Below are positions 1 through 7,861 of a stretch of DNA of 60,938 nucleotides, in pieces. The notes beneath the pieces are model-generated. The model made no database searches. It had not been told where the DNA came from and worked only from the letters and a program-made list of their open reading frames with translations. Within the stretch, counting starts at the first letter, position 1. Each line of letters opens with the position of its first letter. The DNA lies in NCBI GenBank assembly GCA_964617375.1, contig CAZTXQ010000014.1, forward strand, positions 1 to 60,938, written 5' to 3'. The translations under genes were made by a program, and so were the position numbers. This DNA is from Firm-13 sp964617375 (GTDB taxonomy: Bacteria; Bacillota; Clostridia; Saccharofermentanales; Saccharofermentanaceae).

Positions 1-20
1 GCGGTTGATACCGCTTTTTT
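1..20 (+). terminator. Intrinsic terminator at the window edge
   Basis: The first bases form a perfect five-pair hairpin (GCGGT, four-base loop, ACCGC) followed at once by six T. It probably ends a transcript that enters from the left of the window. Confidence 0.6.
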
Positions 21-136
21 CTTATCGTCAATACGTCGGTTGTCGGACGCTTACGTTCTGCGAGTAAAAACCGAGCAAGGGAAGAGGTCTTGGCAATGAT
101 CCTTTTTATGAGAGTAGTAACGCGAACACATATGAT

Positions 137-400
137 ATGACGTTTCTTGAACCTGGGAATTGGTCTGAACCAAAAGTTCGAGTCGATTTGTGGAGTCTGT
201 TAAATAAACGATCGGCATACCTGCTTGATGTTGCCCATTGTAACTGGGAAACTATGAAAAATAAAGACATTGGTGATTATGTCCAAAGAGATTTTCCAAT
301 AAAATTACGAAGTGAAGGCGGCGGTGACGGGGCAGGAGAATATAAATATAGACAAGGTGAAGGATTATACCTAAGACTAGAGTCATTGATGAAACAATAA
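137..400 (+). CDS. Unrecognised protein, probably a C-terminal fragment
   Basis: The frame from this ATG encodes 87 residues that I do not recognise. There is no Shine-Dalgarno sequence before the ATG. The same frame stays open upstream to about position 68, just after a TAA at 65-67, and reads as plausible protein (…GNDPFYESSNANTYD…), yet it contains no ATG, GTG or TTG start. This suggests the 3' remnant of a longer gene whose 5' part is lost. The product has acidic and aromatic residues and a glycine-rich stretch (EGGGDGAGEY), and no signal peptide or membrane segment. The surrounding DNA is AT-rich. No function is proposed. Confidence 0.35.
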   Translation: MTFLEPGNWSEPKVRVDLWSLLNKRSAYLLDVAHCNWETMKNKDIGDYVQRDFPIKLRSEGGGDGAGEYKYRQGEGLYLRLESLMKQ

Positions 401-517
401 AAATTAAGTTATACATTCAGTATAATTAAGTATCAAAAATATTAAAGCCGAGCTATTTTTTAAATAAAGAACTGACTTATTGACTGTTTTTAAATCAATG
501 GACGCGGAGGATCTGAT

Positions 518-1057
518 ATGCTTAGTGGTTCGGAATATAATTTGTCTATTAGTGATGAGATTGTCGTTAGAATTAAACAAAAGGCATCTGACGTTGCTAG
601 TCAGCTTATCAAAATGAATGTACCTAAAGAATGTGTAATTGTTGAGAAAATAGCATCGAGAACTATTTCAATCCCCAATAAATTTATGGGCTTGAAAATT
701 GGCTCAAAAGAAGTTACTGAGCAATACAATCAAGCTATTTTATCAGGGTGGCTTCTTTTTGAAAACGTAGTTTTGATGGGTGAAGATTCTAAAGATCAAG
801 AGTGGTATAAGTGGACGAGATACTATTATCTTGGCGAAGATGGGAACTTATATTCTAGATATGAAGAGATTTTAGAAAAATATCGATCAAATTCAAGATC
901 TGTTGATTTGCGTGATGCTGTTAAAGTCGAATCGATGAAAGATTTTATTCAAAGTGATGAGACACAACAAACTAGGGATAGTGGGAACTCTTATTATAAT
1001 TTTGGCGGAACTATTGATAATGCATTGACCAGTCTAAGTTCAAAACATCACAAATAA
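518..1057 (+). CDS. Unrecognised soluble protein (179 aa)
   Basis: The ATG follows a good GCGGAGG ribosome-binding site at about 8 bases, which supports the start. The protein is hydrophilic, with no signal peptide and no transmembrane segment. A tryptophan/tyrosine-rich stretch (EWYKWTRYYYLGEDGNLYSRYEE) lies near the middle, and the C-terminal 40 residues are rich in Ser, Thr and Asn and probably disordered. I do not recognise the family. Base composition is AT-rich compared with the housekeeping genes to the right, which fits an accessory gene. It could be coupled to the fragment upstream, but 117 AT-rich bases separate them. Confidence 0.55.
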   Translation: MLSGSEYNLSISDEIVVRIKQKASDVASQLIKMNVPKECVIVEKIASRTISIPNKFMGLKIGSKEVTEQYNQAILSGWLLFENVVLMGEDSKDQEWYKWTRYYYLGEDGNLYSRYEEILEKYRSNSRSVDLRDAVKVESMKDFIQSDETQQTRDSGNSYYNFGGTIDNALTSLSSKHHK

Positions 1058-1191
1058 TTTCCGATATGGTTTCAAAAACTTTGATCACACGTGAAATCCC
1101 GTTTGGTAGATGATTTTATCCATTTCGTTATGGGGACGGGTGCACTTTTTAGCGTTAATCAAACAATTTGGCGTTAATTCCTATTATTGCT

Positions 1192-1307
1192 AAATTGTAT
1201 CAAAGTATAGGTTCTTAGACAAAAGTCAAAACTCTTTTCTACGGTGTGCGAACACGTCCTCGGAGCCCATGGGGCTCCTGCGGAACTTCGGCGTAGAAAA
1301 GAGTTTT
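1192..1307 (+). repeat. Copy 1 of a terminator-like repeat, with a long stem enclosing a second hairpin
   Basis: The leading part (1192-1240) closely matches 1906-1955: both contain TTGTATCAAAGTAT, a short linker and CAAAACTCTTTT. Here the left arm AAAACTCTTTTCTACG (1228-1243) pairs fully with CGTAGAAAAGAGTTTT (1292-1307), and the right arm runs into further T. The 48-base loop carries a second hairpin (GGAGCC / GGCTCC around 1262-1277). It works on paper as a terminator for the gene ending at 1057, but the long arm and nested hairpin are more than a simple terminator needs. Confidence 0.5.
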
Positions 1308-1472
1308 TCCTTATATAAGCGGAGCATAAGCTCCGCTTATGCGAACAAAAGGACCTCGCGGTTCGAAACTTCCGCAGGGCGAAGCCAAGGACCTGTTTCG
1401 CGAGAGAGAGTTCTCGCTCCCCCGAGGAGTTGAGTATCGCATTTAACTAAAAATGGAGCTATATCAACTTGG
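1308..1472. other. Intergenic stretch with hairpins, no gene seen
   Basis: This gap has a strong hairpin around 1318-1340 (AAGCGGAG / CTCCGCTT) and several GC-rich half-repeats (TTCGCGAGAGAGAG, CTCGCTCCCCCGAGG). No open frame with a ribosome-binding site is visible on either strand. It could be a structured RNA or decayed sequence. Confidence 0.35.
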
Positions 1473-1790
1473 CTAAATCTTTGCGTGTTTTGAATCAAGC
1501 TGAATTTTCAATAACAGTCCAAAGATGACGGAAAGCATGCTCCCGATATACAAATAAAGGTTTAGTGTAGGAATAAAAAAATAGACAATAGTTATAAATA
1601 TTAGCAGCAATCCCATGAGCAGAAAATTACTTCCAACAATATCGGCCATTTTCTTTTTATCATATTTGCGTGCGTCATAGCCTGCAATGATATCTACAAG
1701 TTGAAATTTCTTTATGATAAATCCGAGCAAAACATCAAAGGATCCCATAATGACAAATACAATTCTTGCAGCATCTGCATCGCTACTCAT
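1473..1790 (-). CDS. DUF3784-family small membrane protein
   Basis: The product has 105 residues and three hydrophobic segments (about 9-26, 53-72 and 76-94). Between the first two lies LVDIIAGYDARKYDKKKMAD, which matches the 'IaGy…kkkDkkkLak…vG' signature I associate with the DUF3784 family of Bacillota membrane proteins of unknown role. On the complementary strand an AAGAGGTG ribosome-binding site lies 5 bases before the ATG, so this start is sound. The gene stands alone between two copies of the terminator-like repeat. Function unknown. Confidence 0.7.
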   Translation of the reverse strand: MSSDADAARIVFVIMGSFDVLLGFIIKKFQLVDIIAGYDARKYDKKKMADIVGSNFLLMGLLLIFITIVYFFIPTLNLYLYIGSMLSVIFGLLLKIQLDSKHAKI

Positions 1791-1905
1791 TTTTCACCTC
1801 TTATTCGTATATTCTAATCACCATAGTAAAAATGATAACGAATAGATTATTCTTTTTATCATATTATATGAAACTTACACCTGATGTCTATATACAGTAT
1901 ATCGC

Positions 1906-1955
1906 CAATTTGTATCAAAGTATGGATTCCTAAACAGACATCAAAACTCTTTTTC
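1906..1955 (+). repeat. Copy 2 of the terminator-like repeat, without its right arm
   Basis: Fifty bases match 1192-1240 with few changes (TTGTATCAAAGTAT, then CAAAACTCTTTTT), but the complementary arm that follows in copy 1 is absent here. The shared 5' portion argues that a mobile or duplicated unit, not just a convergent T-rich terminator, was copied. The rest of the 1791-2133 gap is AT-rich and shows no gene. Confidence 0.45.
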
Positions 1956-2133
1956 CTGCTGACTGTAATAATTCTATAAAGTCAACCTGGGTTTTGTAAT
2001 TTCTGAATTGTGATTATATCTATGAAGGTGCTTCAGCGCCCGTACAATGCCCGTCCTGTATACATATGACGGCAAATCTTTAGATTTTCTGTTAATATTA
2101 TCAGTGCTACTATAAACAAGCGGAGGGTTGTAT

Positions 2134-2955
2134 ATGTTTGAGTGGTTAGCAGAATTTTCTCCGGTTAATCAGGCACTGTTCGGTACGCTTTTTACCTATG
2201 GCGTTACGGCTCTAGGCGCTGGTTTGGTATTTTTCTTTAAGACAATCAATAAAACCATTTTGAACTTCATGCTGGGCTTTGCTGCCGGGGTCATGATTGC
2301 GGCTAGTTTCTGGTCGCTCCTTGCGCCGGCCATTGAAATGTCGGAGAGCCAGGGTCAGACAGCTTGGATAACAGCATCTGTCGGTTTTCTGGCAGGCGGA
2401 CTGTTTTTGTGGCTGATTGATAAAATATTGCCTCATTTACACATCGGATTGGAAGTAAATCAAGCTGAAGGCATCAAAACCAGATGGCAGCGCAGTATCC
2501 TGTTAGTTCTAGCAATCACATTGCACAATATACCGGAAGGATTGGCTGTGGGCGTTGCTTTTGGTGCCGTTGCATCAGGTGTCCCGTCGGCCTCCCTTTC
2601 AGGAGCGGTTGCCTTGGCCATTGGTATCGGATTACAGAATTTTCCGGAAGGTGCAGCCGTTTCCATCCCCATGCGCCGCGAAGGATTCAGCCGCAGGAAG
2701 GCTTTCCTATATGGTCAGTCATCAGGTCTTGTTGAACCCTTAGCAGGTGTTCTGGGAGCTTATGCGGTGATATCAATGCAGGCCATTTTGCCGTATGCCC
2801 TTGCTTTTGCTGCCGGTGCTATGATTTATGTGGTCGTCGAAGAACTGATTCCCGAAGCCCAGCATAATGAAGGCGGCAGTTCGACCGACCTGGCAACAAT
2901 CGGCTGCATGCTAGGCTTTGCTGTGATGATGATCCTGGATGTGGCACTCGGATAA
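2134..2955 (+). CDS. ZIP-family divalent metal transporter
   Basis: This 273-residue polytopic membrane protein moves divalent metal (zinc, possibly iron or manganese) into the cytoplasm. It shows the family's two metal-binding helices: HNIPEGLAVGVAFG (transmembrane helix 4) and QNFPEGAAVSIPM (helix 5). It has about eight hydrophobic segments and a C-terminal VEELIPEAQH motif, as in the gufA/ZupT branch. The frame opens at a TTG at 2128, but the ATG at 2134 is 6 bases after GGAGGG and is the better start. Length is normal. It is monocistronic. The exact substrate cannot be read from the sequence. Confidence 0.9.
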   Translation: MFEWLAEFSPVNQALFGTLFTYGVTALGAGLVFFFKTINKTILNFMLGFAAGVMIAASFWSLLAPAIEMSESQGQTAWITASVGFLAGGLFLWLIDKILPHLHIGLEVNQAEGIKTRWQRSILLVLAITLHNIPEGLAVGVAFGAVASGVPSASLSGAVALAIGIGLQNFPEGAAVSIPMRREGFSRRKAFLYGQSSGLVEPLAGVLGAYAVISMQAILPYALAFAAGAMIYVVVEELIPEAQHNEGGSSTDLATIGCMLGFAVMMILDVALG

Positions 2956-3185
2956 TAAGGAGGACAATCAAAGGCATTCATCTATTCAATCCGCGGGTTT
3001 GTCTATGAAAAAGCGGTTACTGAGCCGGATTGAGGAATCAATCCTAGTACGAAAAGGGAAGATATTCCGAAAGACGGCCTATGACACTCTGCTTTTCTTC
3101 CTGGATAATCTATCTGGTAATGAATATTTTATTACTAGCCGAAAAACAGTATACTGATATCTATATTGTAAAAGGAGCATGAATC

Positions 3186-3833
3186 GTGGATTCGGAACAT
3201 AACTTCAATCTAGTAGAAACACTGAATCAATGTAAGAGTTATTGCTATTCAGGGAAGAAGGTCATAACTCATACGCAAATATTCAGGGGATTCCTTATAG
3301 CATGCGTGATCGAAGCTGCATTGATTGGTGTGATTCGTCTGGTTTTCAATGCTGAGATTATGATGTCTGTTTTGGCAGGTTCATTGACTTTTATCGCAAT
3401 ACTTGTTATTGGGATTCCGATCAAGATATTTCAATTTGATGCAATGAAAGCGTTGACACAGTATTTTGTGGATGAAAATGGTGATTTCTATAAAGTGCAA
3501 TTTCTGGCAACGTGCAGTGATTCCAGTCGATCAAGCCAGATTAATTTGATGAGAAACGATTTACAAAAAGCATTTGCTGCTTACGATGCTATGAAGCAAA
3601 AAGAGTCTGACCTGGGATATTCTTATGAAGACGCTCAAAGCAAGGTTAGCGCATATAATTATGTAATGAGGTATAAAGCAGGATATAAGGACTGGAACGC
3701 TTTTGATGGCGGTGAAGCAAAAGTTCGATATCTTGGGAAATTGATAGAAAAAAATGAAAATAAGTATACGTTTATGGTGGGCAACAAGAAGAAAGTAAGA
3801 AGGATTTCTAAGGAATTCAATATTACATTATAG
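3186..3833 (+). CDS. Unrecognised membrane-anchored protein (215 aa)
   Basis: The GTG start is supported by AAAGGAG eight bases upstream; the ATG at 3179 is in another frame that stops after seven codons. The protein has an N-terminal cytosolic stretch, two adjacent hydrophobic segments (about 33-55 and 57-78) and a long soluble C-terminal domain. That domain is rich in Lys, Tyr and Ser (ENGDFYKVQF, MRYKAGYKDWNAFDGG). I do not recognise the family. It sits in the AT-rich left part of the window, between the ZIP transporter and a strong terminator. Confidence 0.6.
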   Translation: MDSEHNFNLVETLNQCKSYCYSGKKVITHTQIFRGFLIACVIEAALIGVIRLVFNAEIMMSVLAGSLTFIAILVIGIPIKIFQFDAMKALTQYFVDENGDFYKVQFLATCSDSSRSSQINLMRNDLQKAFAAYDAMKQKESDLGYSYEDAQSKVSAYNYVMRYKAGYKDWNAFDGGEAKVRYLGKLIEKNENKYTFMVGNKKKVRRISKEFNITL

Positions 3834-3909
3834 GAAAATACGTACAAGAAAACCCTCTGTGCAAATGTCATCAATAGCTTGCTCTTAAGCGTCTATCAAG
3901 GCGAATGTC

Positions 3910-3953
3910 AAACTCTTTTCTCCTGCATAACTTTGGCGGAGGAAAGAGTTTTT
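3910..3953 (+). terminator. Intrinsic terminator (third relative of the AACTCTTTTC hairpin)
   Basis: AACTCTTTTCTCC pairs with GGAGGAAAGAGTT across a 13-base loop and runs into T. It ends the membrane-protein gene. The stem shares AACTCTTTTC with the repeats at 1192 and 1906, and the bases before it (CTATCAAGGCGAATGTCAAA) loosely resemble their leader. Confidence 0.7.
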
Positions 3954-4001
3954 CATTTCATTGGGCGGCATAAGAAGTTATTGCGTGTGCATTAACAATA
4001 G

Positions 4002-4121
4002 GTCTGGACTTTCAGCCGCGTATATGCAAAAAGTCTGACGGAATTGCAGAAAGGCCAATTTGATATTTCGATTGACGGGGATTTGTTCAAGGTGTTGATT
4101 TCCTTCGATGTTGTCGAGTAA
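4002..4121 (+). pseudogene. Possible coding remnant, about 39 codons, no start
   Basis: Within the 450-base gap 3834-4286, one frame is open between a TAG (3999-4001) and a TAA (4119-4121). It reads as convincing protein with regular hydrophobic spacing (SLTELQKGQFDISIDGDLFK), but it has no start codon or ribosome-binding site. It looks like the C-terminal end of a lost gene; I cannot name the parent. Confidence 0.25.
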
Positions 4122-4224
4122 TTCTGTCGTGATGAACCTGCCGGAGAAAGTACGCATATCGCACATTGTTTAATGGCCGGACTGTTTTAGCGCGTTAATA
4201 ATTTGCCAATCGATGGTTCCGGGA

Positions 4225-4271
4225 TTGCTTTTAACAGAATTGCGGGTATAATTGAAATGAGCATATGCTCA
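4225..4271 (+). promoter_or_regulatory. Promoter with a 14-bp perfect palindrome just after the -10
   Basis: TTGCTT (4225-4230) and TATAAT (4247-4252) are 16 bases apart and fit a housekeeping-sigma promoter. TGAGCATATGCTCA (4258-4271) is a perfect palindrome that would overlap the transcription start. Its position suggests a repressor operator, most simply for the DUF134 protein encoded 16 bases downstream; autoregulation is an inference. Confidence 0.6.
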
Positions 4272-4286
4272 ATAACGGGAGGGAAC

Positions 4287-4781
4287 ATGCCAAGAAAACG
4301 CTGCTGCGGACAAATCGACGAATATCCAATTTGCCGGAAATTCACATCAGACCAATCACGACAGCAAGAGGCAATAAAGCTTGCCATTGAAGAAATGGAA
4401 GCGGTTCGCCTTAAGGATATGAATGGTTATGATCAGGAAACATGTGCACGGCAAATGGGATTGACACGACCAACCTTTCAGAGAGTACTGGTATCTGCCC
4501 GCAAAAAAATTGCAACGGCATTGGTTGAAGCTCGCTCTATTGAAATTGTAGGAGGACATTATCAGATGAAAAACCGGGTATTTGAATGTACAGACTGTAA
4601 AGAAGTATGGGAAGAAAAACCTTGTACGGAAGGCGGGAAGCACGGTTATGAAATTGCCTGCCCGAAATGCGGAAGCATGAAAAAGTCAAAGCTTGATAAC
4701 GGCATAAAGCATGCATGCGGCGGCGCAGAACATACTCATTCTGAGCAGGGAACTTCAGGCGGATGCGGCTGCATTCACTGA
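4287..4781 (+). CDS. DUF134-family DNA-binding protein with zinc-ribbon tail
   Basis: The start is the ATG behind GGGAGGG (4277-4283), giving 164 residues that begin with the typical MPRKRCCGQI. The longer frame from 4203 has no ribosome-binding site. Residues about 30-70 form a sigma-70-region-4-like helix-turn-helix (EEMEAVRLKD…QETCARQMGLTRPTFQRVL), as in the DUF134 family. The second half has a cysteine ribbon (CTDCKEVW, then CPKCGS) and ends in a His/Cys-rich tail (CGGAEHTHSEQ…CGCIH) that could bind metal. DUF134 proteins often neighbour NifX/MinD-like metal-cofactor genes; none is present here. The palindrome at the promoter is a likely binding site. Confidence 0.85.
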   Translation: MPRKRCCGQIDEYPICRKFTSDQSRQQEAIKLAIEEMEAVRLKDMNGYDQETCARQMGLTRPTFQRVLVSARKKIATALVEARSIEIVGGHYQMKNRVFECTDCKEVWEEKPCTEGGKHGYEIACPKCGSMKKSKLDNGIKHACGGAEHTHSEQGTSGGCGCIH

Positions 4782-4828
4782 TTCAGGTTAGATAAAGACG
4801 TTCATAGAATGTATGCAATAAATTGACG

Positions 4829-4864
4829 GGGTTCGAAGGAAACATTCCTTCGAACCCTTTTTTT
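4829..4864. terminator. Bidirectional terminator between convergent genes
   Basis: GGGTTCGAAGGAA pairs perfectly with TTCCTTCGAACCC across a three-base loop and is followed by seven T. It lies between the DUF134 gene and the oppositely oriented histidine kinase, and can serve both. Confidence 0.85.
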
Positions 4865-4874
4865 CACATGATTA

Positions 4875-6227
4875 TCAGTCCTTTTGATCATTGGTGCAGG
4901 TTTCAAACCAGAATGTTGTATGTTCATTTTCGCTGCTTACGCCATAATTGACACCGTGCTTTTCCAGGATACTCTTAACAATCGCCAGCCCCAGTCCGGT
5001 TCCGAGCGCTCTGCCTTCTTCGATCTGACCTGCACGGTAATAACGATCCCAGATCTGCGGCAATGCATCCGGCGGAATGGTTTCACCATAGTTTTTAACT
5101 TCAATTCGATTCACTGCATTTTGGATAGACGCATTAATCTCGATAACGGAGCCCGGCCGGGCATGGTTGAGCGCATTGTTAAATAGATTGTGCATAACCT
5201 GGTTAAACCGATCTCTGTCAAAGACGACTGTCAGGTCAGGGCAAAGAATTTGAACCGTCACGTGATGCCGTGCAGCCTCCATATCGTATTGCTTTAGAAG
5301 CTGCTCGAAAACGGGACAAACGGGAAAGGATATCAGGCTTAGGTGATCCACTCCGGCCTGCAGACGGGAATAATCCAATATGTCCTTAACTACCCGGGTT
5401 AATCGAGACGCTTCTTCTGCAATGATAGTTAGCTGTTCAGTCCTCCTGGTTTCATTTGGCCATGTAACATCCCGGACCGTTTCGGCATAACCCTGAATGA
5501 CTGTAAGGGGCGAACGCAATTCATGAGACACATTTGCAATTAATTCCTGCCGCAGCATTTCTGTGCGTCCAAGTTCCGTACTCAAATCATTCAATGCCTC
5601 TGTCAGTTGACCGATTTCGTCCTGTGACTTTACGGGAAGACGGACATCAAGTTTACCGGCTGCCAATTCTCGCGCTGCCCGGGTCACGGCACGGATCGGA
5701 CGTGACATCCGGCCGGACAGAAATACTGCGAGAAGGACAGACAATACGATCAGAACGACAGTGACAATCCATAACTGGCGCTGCAGGATCTGGGAAGCAC
5801 CATCCAGGTCAGCAAGGGAAAAGACCGCAAACAAATACCCTCCGCCCGGAAGCGGAACTCCCATAATGGCATATCTGGCAGCGTCGGGCATAGAACGGAT
5901 ATAGTGCGGAGTTCCGTCTGTTTCGTTCGGTATCATGGACTGGGCGGTACGGACAGTCATCATCATCATTGGCAGGCCCTGCGAACGATACGAGAGGGAA
6001 CCCTGATCGTCAACGACGATCAGACTGGCATTCATATATTCTGATAAAGCAGAGTAATCCGTCTCCGGGTCCTGTGCGGCTTCACCGAGCGATTGTTTTA
6101 CCGAAGCAATTCGGGAATTCAGGTAGATGTTGTTCATAAATCCTGCCTGGACAATCCAAAGGACCGCAATGGTCAGGAAAGCCATGCTGATAAACCCGAG
6201 GAATAACTTAATGCCGATATGCTTCAT
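4875..6227 (-). CDS. Membrane sensor histidine kinase
   Basis: This 450-residue kinase has an N-terminal membrane helix (about 8-28), an extracytoplasmic sensor of about 120 residues with a methionine-rich patch (LPMMMMTV, near residue 88), and a second helix (about 152-171). A HAMP domain (172-224), a HisKA domain with the phospho-acceptor His235 in VSHELRSP, and a HATPase domain follow; the last has NLFNNALNHA and GTGLGLAIVKSILEKHG. It should autophosphorylate on a signal outside the cell and pass phosphate to the response regulator. The two reading frames overlap by four bases (ATGA), so they are translationally coupled. The signal is unknown; the methionine patch could point to copper but is not proof. 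Confidence 0.93.
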   Translation of the reverse strand: MKHIGIKLFLGFISMAFLTIAVLWIVQAGFMNNIYLNSRIASVKQSLGEAAQDPETDYSALSEYMNASLIVVDDQGSLSYRSQGLPMMMMTVRTAQSMIPNETDGTPHYIRSMPDAARYAIMGVPLPGGGYLFAVFSLADLDGASQILQRQLWIVTVVLIVLSVLLAVFLSGRMSRPIRAVTRAARELAAGKLDVRLPVKSQDEIGQLTEALNDLSTELGRTEMLRQELIANVSHELRSPLTVIQGYAETVRDVTWPNETRRTEQLTIIAEEASRLTRVVKDILDYSRLQAGVDHLSLISFPVCPVFEQLLKQYDMEAARHHVTVQILCPDLTVVFDRDRFNQVMHNLFNNALNHARPGSVIEINASIQNAVNRIEVKNYGETIPPDALPQIWDRYYRAGQIEEGRALGTGLGLAIVKSILEKHGVNYGVSSENEHTTFWFETCTNDQKD

Positions 6228-6904
6228 TTACAGCCTCCGAATTCGAAACGGTAACCGGTTCCCCAGACCGTTGTAATGAGCGAACGGCAGGTTCCGAGCT
6301 TATCCCGCAGACTGCGGATATGAGTATCAACAGTCCGTGGATCTCCAAAATAATCATAGCCCCATACATGGTTTAAAAGCTGGTCCCGAGTGAAAGCAAC
6401 ACCCGGCCGGGAAGCAAAAAAGGAAAGCAATTCGTATTCTTTAGGAGTCAGGGCAACGGGCTGATTGTCAATCATCAATGTATGTGCCGCAAGATCCAGT
6501 TTCAAGCTGCCGAACACCAATGTCTGCAAGTCCTGAGTCAAAGCTCCTGACCGTTTCAGCAGAGCCTTCATCCGCGCAATCAGCTCCCGTGGGCTGAAGG
6601 GCTTGCTTATATAATCATCTACTCCCAGTTCAAATCCCAATAGGCGGTCATATTCTTCATCACGGGCAGTCAGAAGGATTACCGGAACGGCACTATCCTT
6701 GCGCAGAAGCTTTAGCGCAGTCCATCCATCCATCTTAGGCATCATTACATCCAAGACTACAAGGGAAAAATCAGCATCGGAAACGAGTTTCATCGCTTCT
6801 TCGCCGTTGCCGGCTTCCGAAAACTGCCAGTTCTCCGCCTGCGCATATTCGCGGATGATCGCCCGGATATGGGGATCGTCATCAACCAATAGAATTGTAA
6901 TCAT
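6224..6904 (-). CDS. OmpR/PhoB-family response regulator
   Basis: The 226-residue protein has a receiver domain with the acidic pocket (VDDD at 7-10), phospho-acceptor Asp52 (LDVMMPKMDG) and the conserved lysine near 101 (SKPF). It ends in a winged-helix DNA-binding domain (LTPKEYELLSFFASRPGV…RTVDTHIRSLRDKLG). The ATG is preceded by GCGAGG. It is the first gene of the pair with the histidine kinase and is divergent from the CDGTG-repeat protein, whose promoter carries two direct repeats that could be its target. Confidence 0.94.
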   Translation of the reverse strand: MITILLVDDDPHIRAIIREYAQAENWQFSEAGNGEEAMKLVSDADFSLVVLDVMMPKMDGWTALKLLRKDSAVPVILLTARDEEYDRLLGFELGVDDYISKPFSPRELIARMKALLKRSGALTQDLQTLVFGSLKLDLAAHTLMIDNQPVALTPKEYELLSFFASRPGVAFTRDQLLNHVWGYDYFGDPRTVDTHIRSLRDKLGTCRSLITTVWGTGYRFEFGGCK

Positions 6905-7037
6905 TAGCCGTTACCTCGCCTTATGGGCTTAACAGAAATTTTGTAAATGAAGATCATTGAATGCTTATACAATCATTATATGGGTCAGATGTGTTGAAAT
7001 CGTGAAGGCAGATCCTGCGCACAGTATGGAACACTCA

Positions 7038-7088
7038 CACAATTCTGTTTTCTTCTCTCACAATTTCCGTACATTTTAAATCTATCAT
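7038..7088 (+). promoter_or_regulatory. Candidate response-regulator boxes and promoter
   Basis: CACAATT occurs at 7038-7044 and 7059-7065, 21 bases apart (about two helical turns), each within a longer match (CTCACACAATT / CTCTCACAATT). TATCAT at 7083-7088 is a plausible -10, and the second box sits where the -35 should be. This fits activation by an OmpR-type dimer. The assignment is inferred from layout. Confidence 0.4.
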
Positions 7089-7148
7089 GAAGTTACAGGC
7101 TAAGCCGGACGGTAAAGCTAAAATCAACAGAAATGAAAGGTGAATCGT

Positions 7149-7697
7149 ATGAAAAAGAATAAACTGTTTCTCGCATTAGGTGTTGTAACGATTCTGGTTA
7201 TTGGTATGTCTACCGCAGTCTTCGCTGCAACAGAAAACAAGACACCCGCTGAAATCGTTGCCGGATTGACCGGCAAAACCACGGACGAAGTTACGACAGA
7301 TCGTCAGGCAGGAATTCCGTACGGGGCGCAGGCACTGGCGGCGGACAAATTGGAAGAATTCAAAGCAGAGCGACTGGCACTTTATGAGCAGAATCTGAAA
7401 CAGGATGTGCTGGACGGAACACGTACACAGGCAGACGCCGACAAACTTCTTGAAGAAATGAAGTTGCGGATGGACGACTGCGACGGAACGGGAACAGGAT
7501 CCGGGCAGGGAGTGTGCGACGGAACAGGATCCGGCCAGGGAGTATGTGACGGAACGGGAATCGGAGCACGCAACGGAATAGAAAACGGTCGTTGTGATGG
7601 AACAGGACAAAATTCTGAAAATGATGGTACAGGAATGAGAATGGGTCGCGGAGCCGGCAATGGTTCGGGACTTGGATGCGGATCCTGCACGGACTGA
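7149..7697 (+). CDS. Secreted DUF2680-like protein with CDGTG repeats
   Basis: The ATG at 7149 sits about 8 bases after AAAGGTG and gives 182 residues; the in-frame GTG at 7140 is too close to that site. A signal peptide ends near STAVFAA. Residues about 30-110 (IVAGLTGKTTDEVTTDRQ…LLEEMKLRMDD) resemble the DUF2680/YckD family of exported clostridial proteins. The C-terminal 75 residues are Gly/Cys/Asp-rich, with four CDGTG copies, one DGTG and a final CGSC. In DNA, part of this is a near-perfect 30-base tandem repeat (about 7515-7574). The repeats could bind metal; this is inference. It is divergent from the two-component system and probably controlled by it. Confidence 0.75.
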   Translation: MKKNKLFLALGVVTILVIGMSTAVFAATENKTPAEIVAGLTGKTTDEVTTDRQAGIPYGAQALAADKLEEFKAERLALYEQNLKQDVLDGTRTQADADKLLEEMKLRMDDCDGTGTGSGQGVCDGTGSGQGVCDGTGIGARNGIENGRCDGTGQNSENDGTGMRMGRGAGNGSGLGCGSCTD

Positions 7698-7728
7698 GAA
7701 CTGCAAAATAACATCACTTAATTGTCTT

Positions 7729-7765
7729 AAGGCCGCCGTACTTTCGAAGTATGGGCGGCCTTTTT
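7729..7765 (+). terminator. Intrinsic terminator
   Basis: AAGGCCGCC and GGGCGGCCTT pair around an inner TACTT/AAGTA stem, followed by T5. It ends the CDGTG-repeat gene. Confidence 0.85.
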
Positions 7766-7861
7766 CGGGGCGAAAAGATATCCGTCACGGGAAGTGCCTG
7801 GAGCGGGTTCGTATTTATTTCTATGTCGGCTGGTATTTAGAGACATGGCTGTTTTTCGTTA

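Noticed and set aside
2939..3157. 72-codon frame after the ZIP transporter
   Set aside because: It starts inside the transporter gene, has no ribosome-binding site at 2939 or at the inner ATG 3005, and reads as unremarkable sequence. A real small gene cannot be fully excluded.
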